From contig JAEEND010000025.1 in the NCBI GenBank assembly GCA_016283575.1, forward strand, positions 1 through 64,000: a stretch of DNA of 64,000 bases, written 5' to 3'. Shown piece by piece: positions 16,603 to 29,875 of the stretch. Made by a program: the position numbers and the translations under genes. The first letter of the stretch is position 1, and every line of letters starts with the position of its first letter. A model generated the notes under the pieces. It had not been told where the DNA came from. It saw nothing but the letters and a program-made list of their open reading frames with translations, and did no database searches. This stretch comes from Lachnospiraceae bacterium. GTDB taxonomy: Bacteria > Bacillota > Clostridia > Lachnospirales > Lachnospiraceae.

Positions 16603-17346
16603 TCATAAAGGCTTTTTGGAAGGAGTTCCTGCCTTACGAGGGTAAGCCTTTGGAGTTTCTTTTTCTTTTTCAAAAAGAAGAAGCGTTCTGTTTAAAGAAG
16701 AATCACCCAGTGTAAAGGATACCTCTTTCTTTAAAAGACCTCCTAAGGTACTTAATGCATGGTTAGACATGGCTAACTCTTCACTTGCCTTCTCTGATTT
16801 CATTGCAATAAAAATTCCGCCTACTTTAACAAAAGGCAAGCAATACTCTGAAAGAACCGGAAGAGCTGCTACAGCTCTTGCAACAGAAACATCAAAACTC
16901 TCACGCATGTTTTTATCATGAGCAAAATCTTCGACTCTGCCATGAACAGTCTCAATACCCTCAAGTTTGAGACTAAGGATTACTTCATTAAGAAACCTGA
17001 TCCTCTTATCTAGAGAATCCATTAAAGTAATCTTACAGGTCGGTACTAATATTTTTAAAGGAATCCCGGGGAAACCTGCGCCGGTACCGACATCAATTAA
17101 AGTTTTATCTGAAAAGAAATTAGTAAAGTCGTCAAAAGAATCAAACAGCTTTATCAAGCTTAAACTGTCAGCAAAATGTTTTATACAAACATCAGAAAAA
17201 GAAGTAACAGCAGTCAGATTCATCTTTTCATTCCAGGAAACCAAAAGATCGTAATAATCTAAAAACTGACACACCTGTCGCTCATTAAGTTCAATATTAA
17301 GCTTTTTGATGGTTTCAAACAATTCTTTTTCTCTTGATTCGCTCAC
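16603..17346 (-). CDS. rsmG: 16S rRNA (guanine527-N7)-methyltransferase
   Basis: A 247-residue SAM-dependent methyltransferase (GidB). The SAM-binding loop IDVGTGAGFPGIPL lies near residue 81, with the conserved ARAVAAL motif near 155. It methylates G527 of 16S rRNA; loss in other bacteria gives low-level streptomycin resistance. It starts with GTG, three bases after the mnmG stop, continuing the conserved mnmE-mnmG-rsmG block. Confidence 0.95.
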   Translation of the reverse strand: MSESREKELFETIKKLNIELNERQVCQFLDYYDLLVSWNEKMNLTAVTSFSDVCIKHFADSLSLIKLFDSFDDFTNFFSDKTLIDVGTGAGFPGIPLKILVPTCKITLMDSLDKRIRFLNEVILSLKLEGIETVHGRVEDFAHDKNMRESFDVSVARAVAALPVLSEYCLPFVKVGGIFIAMKSEKASEELAMSNHALSTLGGLLKKEVSFTLGDSSLNRTLLLFEKEKETPKAYPRKAGTPSKKPL

Positions 17347-17349
17347 TTC

Positions 17350-19245
17350 TTAATTCCTATGATGTAATTGTTCGATATAAACTAACAGCACCGAAACATC
17401 AGCAGGTGTAACCCCGGAAATTCTGGATGCCTGACCGATTGATAAAGGCTTAAAGGCTTTAAGCTTCTGCCGAGCTTCCAAACGTAAACTCTTGACATCA
17501 TCATAATCAATGTCAGCAGGAATCAATTTTCTTTCCATCTTCTTAAATTGTTCTACCTGTATTTTTTGCCTTTCTATGTATCCTTCATATTTAACCTGAA
17601 TGGACACCTGATTAATGATATCGGAAGAAAGGCTCGGTCTGTTAACATCTATTTCAGCCAATTTTTCGTAGTCAAGTTCGGGACGACATAGTAAATCTGC
17701 CAAACTTGTTCCGGTACGTAATAAAGAACTCTCATGTCGTGTCAAAAAATCCTGAATATTTTTTGATGCACCCACAATAACTTCTTTAAGTCTTTTTACT
17801 TCTTCATCTATAAGTTTTTCTTTTAAAAGAACTTTATCATATTCTTCCTTAGATACAAGACCAACTTCATAACCAAATTTGCGAAGACGCAAATCGGCAT
17901 TATCCTGTCTTAAAAGCAATCTGTATTCTGCACGAGAAGTCATCATACGATAGGGTTCTCTGTTATCCTTTGTAACAAGGTCATCGATCAACACACCAAT
18001 ATAGGCTTCGGAACGATCGAGTACCAAAGGTTCTTTATTAAGAACTTTTCTTGCGGCATTGATCCCGGCTATAAGACCCTGAGCTGCAGCTTCTTCGTAT
18101 CCGCTGCTTCCATTAAACTGACCTGCGCAAAATACGCCTGAAAGTTCTTTTAATTCAAGCGAAGGTAATAACTGATTAGGTTCAAGACAATCATATTCGA
18201 TCGCATAAGCATTTCTGACTATCTTACAGTTTTCAAGGCCGGGCACGGTTCTGTACATTTTAAGCTGTACATCTTCGGGAAGTGAAGATGACATACCTCC
18301 GACATACATTTCATTGGTATATAAACCTTCAGGCTCAATAAAAACCTGATGCCTTTCTTTATCCGCAAATTTAACAACCTTATCTTCAATAGAAGGACAA
18401 TATCTGGGACCTACACCTTCAATAATACCTGCATAAATTGGAGATCTTGAAAGATTCTCTCTTATTATCTTATGTGTCTCTTCATTAGTATATGTTAGAT
18501 AACAGGAAATCTGTTCTTTTTGAATAGAATCAGGATCGGTTGAAAAAGAAAAAGGTTCAATCCTTTCATCACCGAATTGCTCTTCCATCTTGGAAAAATC
18601 AATGCTTCGTCTATCCATTCTTGCAGGAGTTCCTGTTTTAAATCTTCGAAGCTTAACACCATTATCAATTAATGATTTTGATAAACTGTTGGCAGCCTGA
18701 AGACCTGAAGGTCCGGTATAAGTAATGGTCTCACCGCAAAGACATCTGGCTTTTAAATATGTACCGGTAGCAATTACACAGGCCTTACAATAATATGTAG
18801 TTCCCGTATAAGTTACAACGCCCTTTATCTCACCATTCTCTATTAAAAGCTCAATGATCTCAGCTTGCTTAATAGTTAAATGATCCTGGTTCTCAAGAAC
18901 TCTTCTCATGGATCTTGAGTACTCGGACTTATCTGCCTGAGCTCTAAGTGAGTGAACAGCAGGTCCCTTAGATACATTTAACATCTTAGACTGGATAAAA
19001 GTCTTATCAATATTCTTTCCCATTTCTCCGCCGAGAGCATCTATTTCACGGACAAGATGACCCTTGGAAGAACCTCCGATATTGGGATTACATGGCATCA
19101 GCGCAATACTGTCAATTGATACAGTAAAAATAACAGTCTGAAGACCAAGACGTGCAGAAGCGAGAGCTGCTTCACATCCGGCATGACCGGCACCTATTAC
19201 ACATACATCAACATATTCTTTACACAAATTAGGATTTTCTAACAT
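17350..19245 (-). CDS. mnmG: tRNA uridine-5-carboxymethylaminomethyl modification enzyme MnmG
   Basis: A 631-residue FAD enzyme (GidA), full length. The dinucleotide-binding motif [10 protein letters not shown] is at residues 17-26, the signature [11 protein letters not shown] and the second GidA signature ([17 protein letters not shown]) follow. With MnmE it adds the carboxymethylaminomethyl group at position 5 of the wobble uridine in several tRNAs. The gene starts one base after the mnmE stop. Confidence 0.97.
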   Translation of the reverse strand: MLENPNLCKEYVDVCVIGAGHAGCEAALASARLGLQTVIFTVSIDSIALMPCNPNIGGSSKGHLVREIDALGGEMGKNIDKTFIQSKMLNVSKGPAVHSLRAQADKSEYSRSMRRVLENQDHLTIKQAEIIELLIENGEIKGVVTYTGTTYYCKACVIATGTYLKARCLCGETITYTGPSGLQAANSLSKSLIDNGVKLRRFKTGTPARMDRRSIDFSKMEEQFGDERIEPFSFSTDPDSIQKEQISCYLTYTNEETHKIIRENLSRSPIYAGIIEGVGPRYCPSIEDKVVKFADKERHQVFIEPEGLYTNEMYVGGMSSSLPEDVQLKMYRTVPGLENCKIVRNAYAIEYDCLEPNQLLPSLELKELSGVFCAGQFNGSSGYEEAAAQGLIAGINAARKVLNKEPLVLDRSEAYIGVLIDDLVTKDNREPYRMMTSRAEYRLLLRQDNADLRLRKFGYEVGLVSKEEYDKVLLKEKLIDEEVKRLKEVIVGASKNIQDFLTRHESSLLRTGTSLADLLCRPELDYEKLAEIDVNRPSLSSDIINQVSIQVKYEGYIERQKIQVEQFKKMERKLIPADIDYDDVKSLRLEARQKLKAFKPLSIGQASRISGVTPADVSVLLVYIEQLHHRN

Positions 19246-19246
19246 A

Positions 19247-20626
19247 TTATTTTCCCATACAGAATTTGGAGAAGATTTCTTCTACCAAATCATCATCAAT
19301 ATCTTCACCTATTATTTTTCCAAGAGTTGCATAGGCACTCATTAAATCAATTGAATAAAAATCTTCAGGAAGTCCCAAATCAAGACTCTCAACAACATGC
19401 GATAAACTATCCATGGATTTTTTAATCAAATCAGCCTGACGAAGGTTGGTAATATATAAATCATCATTAACTGAGATCTCACCATGTATAAACATTTCTT
19501 CAATAACAGATTCAAGATCACAAATACCGTCTCCGCTTTTAACAGATATTTCAAGAACTTTTGATTCCTTGGAAAAAAGCTTTTTAACTTCTGACGAACC
19601 AATTTCTTTTCCGGCATCTATTTTATTAATAAGAGCAATAACCTTCTTATCTTTAATAAAATCAATGATGGCAAGATCATCATTCGATAATTTTTCGGTA
19701 GCATCCATTAAAAATAAAATGAGATCCGCGCCTTTAGCATATTTCTTTGCACGTTCCACACCTATATTTTCAACTGTATCTGAAGAATCATGAATTCCGG
19801 CTGTATCAATAAGATTAAGTGAAATATCCTTTAATATAACTCTTTCTTCTATGGTATCTCTTGTAGTACCCGCAATATCAGTAACTATTGCGCGCTCATA
19901 ACCCGATAAAAAATTAAGTAAAGAAGATTTTCCTACATTGGGTTTACCCACAATACAGGTATTAATACCTTCTTTTAATAATTTACCGGTGGAAAAAGAA
20001 TCATAAAGCTTACTAAGATCAGAAAGTAGCACATCTAACTTCTTTCTCAATGAATCAGTAAAGCCATCTAAACTTATATGTTCAGGATCATCCAATGCTG
20101 ATTCGATAAAAGCAATTTCGTATAAAATAGATTCTCTTATTGATTTAATCTTTTCAAAAAGGCGTCCTGATAAATGATTCAAAGAATTATTTAAGGACAT
20201 ATTGCTTTTCGAAGATATTAAATCCATAACAGCTTCGGCTTTTGACAAATCTATTCTTCCGTTTAAAAAAGCACGCTTTGTAAACTCACCGGGCTCGGCA
20301 AGAACAGCACCTGTCTTTAAGCAAAGATTTAAAATATTTTTACATACCAAAACTCCACCGTGGCAATTGATTTCCACCATGTCTTCTCTGGTAAAAGTAT
20401 TAGGAGCCTTCATGACTGAAACCATTACTTCATCAAGAAGTTTATCTCCATCATAAATAAACCCATAATGAATTGTGTGGGTTTTATAGGAAGAAAGACT
20501 GTAAGCACCGTCTTTGTTTCTATATATTTTATTCACGATTTCAATGGCATCCGGTCCGGAAACACGGATAATACCAATTCCACCTTCACTTAAAGCAGTG
20601 GAAATAGCTGCAATTGTCTCACTCAT
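19247..20626 (-). CDS. mnmE: tRNA modification GTPase MnmE
   Basis: A 459-residue GTPase with an N-terminal tetrahydrofolate-binding domain ([13 protein letters not shown]), a helical domain, an inserted G domain ([27 protein letters not shown]) and the C-terminal FCMGK, a variant of the conserved CxGK tail. It partners MnmG in wobble-uridine modification. The start MSETIAAIS at 20626 is taken because the longer TTG reading would begin inside the terminator hairpin. The upstream terminator implies that mnmE has a separate promoter or relies on readthrough. Confidence 0.95.
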   Translation of the reverse strand: MSETIAAISTALSEGGIGIIRVSGPDAIEIVNKIYRNKDGAYSLSSYKTHTIHYGFIYDGDKLLDEVMVSVMKAPNTFTREDMVEINCHGGVLVCKNILNLCLKTGAVLAEPGEFTKRAFLNGRIDLSKAEAVMDLISSKSNMSLNNSLNHLSGRLFEKIKSIRESILYEIAFIESALDDPEHISLDGFTDSLRKKLDVLLSDLSKLYDSFSTGKLLKEGINTCIVGKPNVGKSSLLNFLSGYERAIVTDIAGTTRDTIEERVILKDISLNLIDTAGIHDSSDTVENIGVERAKKYAKGADLILFLMDATEKLSNDDLAIIDFIKDKKVIALINKIDAGKEIGSSEVKKLFSKESKVLEISVKSGDGICDLESVIEEMFIHGEISVNDDLYITNLRQADLIKKSMDSLSHVVESLDLGLPEDFYSIDLMSAYATLGKIIGEDIDDDLVEEIFSKFCMGK

Positions 20627-20634
20627 AATTATTA

Positions 20635-20664
20635 TAAAAAAGTCCCGGGACAAAAGCCCGGGAC
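20635..20664 (-). terminator. Hairpin terminator between jag and mnmE
   Basis: On the minus strand, GTCCCGGG and CCCGGGAC form a perfect eight-base-pair stem around a CTTTTGT-type loop, followed directly by six T. It lies between the jag stop and the mnmE start and would set a lower level for the genes downstream. Confidence 0.8.
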
Positions 20665-20672
20665 AAGATGAA

Positions 20673-21296
20673 TTATTTCTTTAAAGATACAACAACATGT
20701 CTGTACGGCTCTTCGCCTTCGCTATGTGTAATTACAAATTTGTCAGACTGAAGTGCTGAATGAATAACACGTCTTTCATAAGGATTCATAGGTTCCAAAG
20801 AAACAGGTCTCTTTGTTCTTTTTACCTTAAATGCCATGTTCTTTGCAAGATTTTCAAGAGTATCTTTACGTCTCTCACGATAATTCTCTGTATCAAGCTT
20901 AACTCTTATATAATCTCCTGATTCTTTGTTAACAACAAGAGAAACAAGATACTGAAGAGAATCAAGTGTCTGACCTCTCTTACCGATAAGTAATCCCATG
21001 TCATCGCCAAGAATTTCGATATCCATGTTCTTGTTATCAGCATCATATTTAATCTTTGAGGTAGCTTCAATATTCATTGCTGCAAATACATCAGCAAGGA
21101 AACCTTTAACTCTGTCTTCAACAGAACCTTTAACCTTTGCCTTAATAACCGCATTCTTAGAACCGATTCCCAAAAATCCTGAGGAACCTTCCTCAACAAC
21201 TTCGTACTCTAATTTATCACTCGTAACTGAAAAGAACTGACATGCATCGGTAATACAATCATCAACTGTCTTAGCTGAAAATTCTTTAAAATCCAT
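20673..21296 (-). CDS. jag: KH/R3H RNA-binding protein Jag (KhpB)
   Basis: A 207-residue protein with the N-terminal Jag domain (~1-50), a KH domain with LLIGKRGQTLDSLQYL (in place of the usual GxxG, the GKRG loop is present), and a C-terminal R3H domain with basic residues up to PYRHVVVSLKK. In Firmicutes, KhpB binds RNA with KhpA and affects cell elongation. It follows yidC by 11 bases, the usual order. A terminator follows. Confidence 0.94.
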   Translation of the reverse strand: MDFKEFSAKTVDDCITDACQFFSVTSDKLEYEVVEEGSSGFLGIGSKNAVIKAKVKGSVEDRVKGFLADVFAAMNIEATSKIKYDADNKNMDIEILGDDMGLLIGKRGQTLDSLQYLVSLVVNKESGDYIRVKLDTENYRERRKDTLENLAKNMAFKVKRTKRPVSLEPMNPYERRVIHSALQSDKFVITHSEGEEPYRHVVVSLKK

Positions 21297-21307
21297 ATTA
21301 TGCCTCC

Positions 21308-22615
21308 CTATTTATTGTTTCTCTCATTAAAATCTTTTACCATATTGGCCTTAGCTGCAATAGAACCGGGCTTATAATTGGTATTCTTTGGAGCTGAATC
21401 TTTACTGTTGTCAACATATGCTTCTTTATTTGTATAAGAAGAAGCTTTAGCTGCAATTGACTTGGTAGATCTGACTGCATTATTGGCTACCTTGTCAGGA
21501 TCGATTCCTGCTCTTCTAAGCTTTGCATTACGCTTTTCAATATTCTTTTTAATTTCAGCATCAAGGTCCATCTTATCAACATGCTTATTAATAAGAACCT
21601 GCTGAACGGAACGAACTACAGAACCTGCAATCCAGTAAAGACCAACACCGGCAGGGAAACTGAAACAGATAAATGCTGAGAAAATAGGCATAAATACGTT
21701 CATCATCTTAAGAGATGCCTGCATCTGATCAGCTTGTGAATTACCGGAATTTGAACTTGCAGCCTGAGGAGTAAACTTAACATTTAACCACTGAGTTACT
21801 GCAGAAAGTACAGGAATAAGTATTGCAATTAAAATAACATAAAAATCTTTATCAGTACCTGACCACGCATTTACAATCAAATCCTTGGGAGAATAACCGA
21901 TGTTAATACCAAGAAAGTTATTATAAGAACCAAGAGTTGACATGGTCTTTGCTACTGTTTCGGATAAATCGGGATAAGTTGCTGAAATATTTGCCCAGTC
22001 AGCACTTGAAGCTCTGTTAAGAACATCAATGAAGGTATTTGATAAATACTCAGAACCTTCTACGAACTTATCTGAACTAAACTGATTGGCGAAATTCTTG
22101 GCAGAAGAAAGAGTCTGCATGAATTCAACTGAATCAGGCTTGGTAATAAGTGCATCTACAAGACCTTTATATGCATTCTTTACTAAAGGAACATATGCAG
22201 GAATAGAGTAAATAACACGATACAGGGCAAAAAGAATAGGCATCTGGATAAGAAGCTGTAAGCAACTTCCTGTAGGAGATACTCCATATTTAGAGTAAAC
22301 AGCCTGAATCTCCTGATTCATTGCAAGCTGTGAATCCTGATCTTTTTTACCTTTGTATCTCTCCTGAATCGCCTGAATCTCGGGATTCATTTTAGCCTGA
22401 AGCTTTGAGAATTTCTGCTGCTTAATGGTAAGCGGCAACATTAAGAGATAAATAACAATTGTAAAAAGAATAATCGCTACACCGATGTTAGCTGAATTAT
22501 TCCAGGGTAATTTATCAAGAAAAATAAAAATTCCGTTAAGAATCGGTCCTAAAATATACTTTGCTATATTCCCCAATATAAGACCGTTATCTTGAGTAAG
22601 TATTGCGATTCCCAA
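21308..22615 (-). CDS. yidC: Membrane protein insertase YidC/Oxa1
   Basis: A 435-residue insertase with about five membrane segments, long for a Gram-positive YidC (usually 250-300 residues). The core blocks KQQKFSKLQAKMNPEIQ, SPTGSCLQLLIQMPI and the final FPAGVGLYWIAG are present. The extra length comes from a ~90-residue loop (about residues 150-240) between membrane segments and a charged C-terminal tail. No lipobox is seen. It inserts membrane proteins with or without SecYEG. The start is TTG with GGAGG upstream. Confidence 0.94.
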   Translation of the reverse strand: MGIAILTQDNGLILGNIAKYILGPILNGIFIFLDKLPWNNSANIGVAIILFTIVIYLLMLPLTIKQQKFSKLQAKMNPEIQAIQERYKGKKDQDSQLAMNQEIQAVYSKYGVSPTGSCLQLLIQMPILFALYRVIYSIPAYVPLVKNAYKGLVDALITKPDSVEFMQTLSSAKNFANQFSSDKFVEGSEYLSNTFIDVLNRASSADWANISATYPDLSETVAKTMSTLGSYNNFLGINIGYSPKDLIVNAWSGTDKDFYVILIAILIPVLSAVTQWLNVKFTPQAASSNSGNSQADQMQASLKMMNVFMPIFSAFICFSFPAGVGLYWIAGSVVRSVQQVLINKHVDKMDLDAEIKKNIEKRNAKLRRAGIDPDKVANNAVRSTKSIAAKASSYTNKEAYVDNSKDSAPKNTNYKPGSIAAKANMVKDFNERNNK

Positions 22616-22648
22616 TTAAACCTCCTGTCTTACTATATGAAAAGAGCC

Positions 22649-22858
22649 TTAAGGAACAGGATCATATCCGCCTTTTGAAAAAGGATTGCAACGTAATACA
22701 CGCCATGCAGCCAATGCACCACCTTTAAGCGCCCCATATTTTTCAATTGCTTCCATACCGTACTGAGAACAGGTAGGAATATAAGGGCACTTAGTGCTTT
22801 TCATAGGTGATATATATTTTCTGTATAATTTAATAAGGCAAATTAAAATCTTTTTCAT
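22649..22858 (-). CDS. yidD: Membrane protein insertion efficiency factor YidD
   Basis: A 69-residue protein with the family core [19 protein letters not shown] and the later [10 protein letters not shown] end. It helps YidC-dependent insertion at the inner membrane. The ATG at 22858 (MKKILI) is preferred; a TTG nine bases upstream overlaps the rnpA stop and is also possible. No ribosome site is evident for either, so translation is probably coupled to rnpA. Confidence 0.93.
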   Translation of the reverse strand: MKKILICLIKLYRKYISPMKSTKCPYIPTCSQYGMEAIEKYGALKGGALAAWRVLRCNPFSKGGYDPVP

Positions 22859-22863
22859 AGTAA

Positions 22864-23202
22864 TCAATTATTGATGATACGATGAAGCTTTCCCAAGTGT
22901 AATAAAGCGCTTTCTATATCTTTATAAGAAGCATCTTTACCTGAAACCCTTGCGACGATTACGATGTCTAAACCACTATTAAACACAGCCTCATGTAATC
23001 GATAACTTTCACGTACTAAACGTGTTAAATGATGTCTAACTACAGAGTTTCCGACCTTTTTACTTACCGATATTCCGATTCTGTTAAACTCTGTGCCATT
23101 TTCCAATACGTACATAACAAGTAATCTGTTGGCATAAGACTTGCCTTTGCTATATACATTTTTAAAATCCAAATTACTTTTTAAAGAATCCGAAAATTTC
23201 AT
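22864..23202 (-). CDS. rnpA: Ribonuclease P protein component
   Basis: A 112-residue basic protein with the family signature: [29 protein letters not shown]. It is the protein cofactor of RNase P, which trims the 5' leader of tRNAs. The gene RNA partner (rnpB) is not in this window. Placement between rpmH and yidD is standard. Confidence 0.96.
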   Translation of the reverse strand: MKFSDSLKSNLDFKNVYSKGKSYANRLLVMYVLENGTEFNRIGISVSKKVGNSVVRHHLTRLVRESYRLHEAVFNSGLDIVIVARVSGKDASYKDIESALLHLGKLHRIINN

Positions 23203-23230
23203 AATTATAATAAGTAAAAATACCTAAAGT

Positions 23231-23255
23231 AAAAAAGGCCACAAAATTGCGGCCT
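23231..23255 (-). terminator. Attenuating hairpin after rpmH
   Basis: On the minus strand, AGGCC and GGCCT pair around a short loop and are followed by six T. It overlaps the rpmH stop codon and would reduce transcription into rnpA, matching the higher need for L34. Confidence 0.65.
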
Positions 23256-23388
23256 AAGCTGATAATTTCTTTCTTCCCTTTGCTCTTCTGGAAGCTAATA
23301 CCTTTCTTCCGCCGGGAGTACTCATACGAGCTCTAAATCCGTGAACCTTAGAATGTGATCTTTTCTTAGGCTGAAATGTCATCTTCAT
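23254..23388 (-). CDS. rpmH: 50S ribosomal protein L34
   Basis: A 44-residue, very basic protein reading [18 protein letters not shown]... and ending KKLSA; the blocks QPKKR, HGFRARM and [16 protein letters not shown] are diagnostic for L34. GGAGGTG precedes the ATG. It is the first gene of the leftward block, facing dnaA across the origin region. Confidence 0.97.
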   Translation of the reverse strand: MKMTFQPKKRSHSKVHGFRARMSTPGGRKVLASRRAKGRKKLSA

Positions 23389-23585
23389 GGAACAAACACC
23401 TCCTATCTTAAAAACCTTAATATATATAAATCAAGGTAAACTATATTTTCTTTGGAAAATAGCAATAAAATTATATTAGAAACCCTTTTTTTCGTCAAGA
23501 AAAAGAACATAATTTAATAAATTAATTTTTTATCACCAATATAAGGTATATTAAGGCTTTTTTTACACTAAATATAGCTTTTATA

Positions 23586-23679
23586 TTATCCACATAATGT
23601 GGATAACTCGCTATTTATACACTTTATCCACAATTTTATCCACGAATTGTGGATAATTCAATGTGGATATTGTGGATAA
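23586..23679. other. Origin DnaA-box cluster upstream of dnaA
   Basis: Within 94 bases there are five exact DnaA boxes: TTATCCACA at 23586 and 23624, and TGTGGATAA at 23598, 23648 and 23671. Near-matches lie at 23636 (TTATCCACG) and 23662 (TGTGGATAT). They sit in the 364-base rpmH-dnaA gap and correspond to the upstream part of a Firmicutes origin. They may also autoregulate dnaA. Confidence 0.93.
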
Positions 23680-23752
23680 ATAATGTTTGAATTTTACCCT
23701 TCTTTAGGTTAAGATAGAATTGATGTAATTTTGAGAGTGAGGTTATTTAAAG

Positions 23753-25105
23753 ATGTCCGAAATTGGAGAAAAATGGGAGCAGATTAAGGATGCAATATGT
23801 AAAGAATATGAATTAACTTCCGTTTCTTTTTCCACATGGATTGCACCTTTAAAATTTCATGATGTAAAAGATGATACCGTTACTATTCTTATACCTTCAG
23901 ATAAAAGCGGTTCTCTTACATATATAAGTAATAAGTATAAAGACTGTTTTAAAGTAACAATTTCTGAAATGATGAATCACGACTACGACATCGTATTTAA
24001 ATTGGAAAAAGATGTTGAAGCAAGTGATCCTATTTCTAATGTTAACAATAACGTCTATAACATTAATTCTTTAAATGCAAATTTAAATCCTAAATATAAA
24101 TTTGATACCTTTGTAGTCGGTGGAAATAACCAGATGGCACATGCCGCTTCTTTGGCTGTTGCAGAAAGTCCCGGAACTGTTTATAATCCTCTCTTTATTT
24201 ATGGAGGAGCCGGACTTGGTAAGACTCATTTAATGCATGCAATAGGACATTTTATTTTAGAACAGCATCCTAATAAAAAAGTTCTTTATGTTTCAAGTGA
24301 ACAATTTACCAATGAAGTAATTGAATCTGTAAGAAGCGGTAATGCTTCTTCTATTATAAAGCTTAGAGAAAAATACAGGACCGTTGATGTATTAATGGTC
24401 GATGATGTGCAATTTATAATAGGAAAGGATACAACTCAGGAAGAGTTTTTCCATACATTCAATGCACTTCATTCTTCCGGTAAACAGATTGTTTTATCTT
24501 CCGATAAACCTCCAAAAAAGATGGAAACCCTGGAAGAAAGATTCAGATCAAGATTTGAATGGGGACTTATTACTGATATACAGCCTCCGGATTATGAAAC
24601 AAGAATGGCTATTCTTATGAAGAATGCCGAAAGCTGTGATAAAAATATAGACCCTAAGATAATTGAATATATTGCAACCAATATTGTTTCAAATATAAGA
24701 GAATTAGAAGGTGCTTTTAATAAAATAATTGCTTATGCAAAATTGAACAATGTTGAATTAACACTTCAATCTGCTGAGGAAGCTTTAAGAGATGTTATAT
24801 ATCCGGATAAACAAAAAGAAATAAATCCTCAATATATAATAGAAGTAGTTGCAGAACATTTTGGCATTAAAGCAGAAGAATTATTATCTAAAAAGAGAAC
24901 AAGTGAAGTAAATCTTCCAAGACAGATAGCTATGTATCTTTGCCGAGAAATGACTGATTTATCATTAAATGAGATTGGTTCATTTTTAGGAAAAAAAGAT
25001 CATACAACTATAATGCATGGAATTGAAAGCATTAAGCAAAAGAAAGTTGATAATGAAGAACTTGCTCAAAAGATAGATATTATAAGAAGTAAGTTATCCC
25101 CATAA
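23753..25105 (+). CDS. dnaA: Chromosomal replication initiator protein DnaA
   Basis: A 450-residue initiator with all four domains: an N-terminal interaction domain (1-~80), an Asn-rich linker, the AAA+ domain (Walker A GGAGLGKTH near residue 158, Walker B VDDVQF, sensor II RELEGA) and the C-terminal DNA-binding domain with KDHTTIMHGIESI. It binds DnaA boxes on both sides of its own gene and melts the origin. The ATG is preceded by GTGAGG. Confidence 0.98.
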   Translation: MSEIGEKWEQIKDAICKEYELTSVSFSTWIAPLKFHDVKDDTVTILIPSDKSGSLTYISNKYKDCFKVTISEMMNHDYDIVFKLEKDVEASDPISNVNNNVYNINSLNANLNPKYKFDTFVVGGNNQMAHAASLAVAESPGTVYNPLFIYGGAGLGKTHLMHAIGHFILEQHPNKKVLYVSSEQFTNEVIESVRSGNASSIIKLREKYRTVDVLMVDDVQFIIGKDTTQEEFFHTFNALHSSGKQIVLSSDKPPKKMETLEERFRSRFEWGLITDIQPPDYETRMAILMKNAESCDKNIDPKIIEYIATNIVSNIRELEGAFNKIIAYAKLNNVELTLQSAEEALRDVIYPDKQKEINPQYIIEVVAEHFGIKAEELLSKKRTSEVNLPRQIAMYLCREMTDLSLNEIGSFLGKKDHTTIMHGIESIKQKKVDNEELAQKIDIIRSKLSP

Positions 25106-25186
25106 TTATTAACATTGCCTGTTGAAAGGCTGTGGAAACGTAAATTTAAAAATTTAAAAAATTTAAGCCTGTGTAAAAGTCTTAAA

Positions 25187-25331
25187 TAATCCACATCAAA
25201 TTAACAACTAATTAACATGTGATTATTAAAAAAGAAACCTTTATTTTACAAGGAAAAAAGGGCTTTTCCACTAATCCACATCCTCTATTACTAATACTAC
25301 TAAAAATAAAAATAATATATATATAATAAAG
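25187..25331. other. oriC: Probable unwinding region of the origin (dnaA-dnaN gap)
   Basis: The 256-base dnaA-dnaN gap holds DnaA-like boxes TAATCCACA at 25187 and 25272. Right after the second one, 25285-25302 reads CTA TTA CTA ATA CTA CTA, whose complement is a run of 3'-NAT-5' triplets like the DnaA-trio element described in B. subtilis. About 28 bases of pure A/T (25303-25330) follow. The order box, trio, AT-rich stretch is that of a basal unwinding element. This is a reading from sequence, not a tested origin. Confidence 0.75.
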
Positions 25332-25361
25332 CGTATTTTTTAAGTGAAGGGAGATATCCAC

Positions 25362-26468
25362 ATGAAAATTACCTGTTCAAAAAATACTTTATCAAATGGA
25401 GTTAACATTGTATCAAAGGCAGTACCTTCTAAAACAACAATGTCAATTTTACAATGTATTCTTATAACAGCTGAAAAAGGAGTTATAAAGCTTACTGCCA
25501 ATGACGGTGATCTTGGTATAGAAACAATCATTGAAGGAAATATTATTGAAGAAGGAACAGTTGCATTAGATGCTAAATTCTTTTCTGAAATAGTAAAGAA
25601 GCTTCCTGATAATGAAGTAACTATTGAAGTAGCTTCAAATTACGTAACTAATATTAAATGTGAAAAAGCTTTATTTAATCTTATAGGTAAAGATGGAGAT
25701 GACTTTACCAAATTACCTGTTATAAACAAGACCAACAGTATTTTACTTTCTGATTACACATTAAGAGAAACAATAAGAAAGACAATCTTTTGTATAGCAG
25801 AAAATAATGCTAATCATATGATGAGCTCTGAATTATTTGAAATTAAAGATGATGTATTAAAGGTTGTTGCTCTTGACGGATACAGAATAGGATACAGAAA
25901 AGTTAATTTAAAAAACAGTTATCCTAACAATAAAATGATCATTCCCGGAAAAACACTTAATGAAATAAGCAGGATTTTAACCGGTGATAATAATAAAGAC
26001 GTAATTATCTATTTTGAAAAGAATCATGTTCTTTTTGAAATTGATAATACAAAGGTTGTTTCAAGACTTGTTGAAGGCCAGTACTTTAACTATGAACAGA
26101 TGCTTAATCATGATTATGAAACAAAAATTCATGTAAATAAAAAATATTTATATGAAAGTATAGATCGTGGAACATTAATGTTAAGAGAAGGCGAAAATAA
26201 GCCTATTGTTTTTGATGTAAAAGATAATAATTTAAATATTTCAATAAAGACAATGTATGGTGAAATGAAGGAAGATATAGAAACGGTTAAAACAGGAAAA
26301 GATATTGCTATTGCCTTCAGACCTAAATTTTATCTTGATGTATTAAAAGTACTTGATGAAGAAGAAATAGATTTATACATGATCAATGCAAAGAGTCCCT
26401 GTGTAATTAGAGACAATGATGATAGTTTCATCTATTTCATCCTTCCTGTAAACTTTATAAAGGAATAA
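25362..26468 (+). CDS. dnaN: DNA polymerase III beta subunit (sliding clamp)
   Basis: A 368-residue clamp subunit starting MKITCSK. It has the three repeated clamp domains, with typical ALDAKFFSEIVKKLP and the C-terminal ending YFILPVNF (hydrophobic pocket region). It dimerises around DNA and tethers replicative polymerase. The ATG at 25362 was chosen, with AAGGGAG nine bases upstream; a GTG 18 bases earlier would place that ribosome site inside the gene. Confidence 0.97.
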   Translation: MKITCSKNTLSNGVNIVSKAVPSKTTMSILQCILITAEKGVIKLTANDGDLGIETIIEGNIIEEGTVALDAKFFSEIVKKLPDNEVTIEVASNYVTNIKCEKALFNLIGKDGDDFTKLPVINKTNSILLSDYTLRETIRKTIFCIAENNANHMMSSELFEIKDDVLKVVALDGYRIGYRKVNLKNSYPNNKMIIPGKTLNEISRILTGDNNKDVIIYFEKNHVLFEIDNTKVVSRLVEGQYFNYEQMLNHDYETKIHVNKKYLYESIDRGTLMLREGENKPIVFDVKDNNLNISIKTMYGEMKEDIETVKTGKDIAIAFRPKFYLDVLKVLDEEEIDLYMINAKSPCVIRDNDDSFIYFILPVNFIKE

Positions 26469-26470
26469 AA

Positions 26471-26680
26471 ATGGAAGTTATCAATTTAAGAGAAGATTTT
26501 ATAAAACTTGGCCAGGCTTTGAAAGCAGCAGGTTTTGCAGAAAACGGCGTTGATGCCAAATATATGATTCAGGATGGCGAAGTAAAAGTAAACGGCGAAG
26601 TTGAAACAAGAAGAGGTCGTAAATTATACGACGGAGATATTGTTTCTTTTGAAGGAAACGAAATTAAAATAGTTAAATAG
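26471..26680 (+). CDS. yaaA: S4-domain RNA-binding protein, YaaA type
   Basis: A 69-residue protein that is essentially one S4 RNA-binding domain (FIKLGQALKAAG, then VKVNGEVETRRGRKLYDGDIV). In Firmicutes it sits between dnaN and recF and may act in ribosome assembly, but the role is not firmly known. It starts two bases after dnaN and is followed 11 bases later by recF. Confidence 0.92.
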   Translation: MEVINLREDFIKLGQALKAAGFAENGVDAKYMIQDGEVKVNGEVETRRGRKLYDGDIVSFEGNEIKIVK

Positions 26681-26691
26681 ATAGGAAATGT

Positions 26692-29855
<3,164 letters not shown>

Positions 29856-29875
29856 TTGCAATTTGAGGAGAAAAA

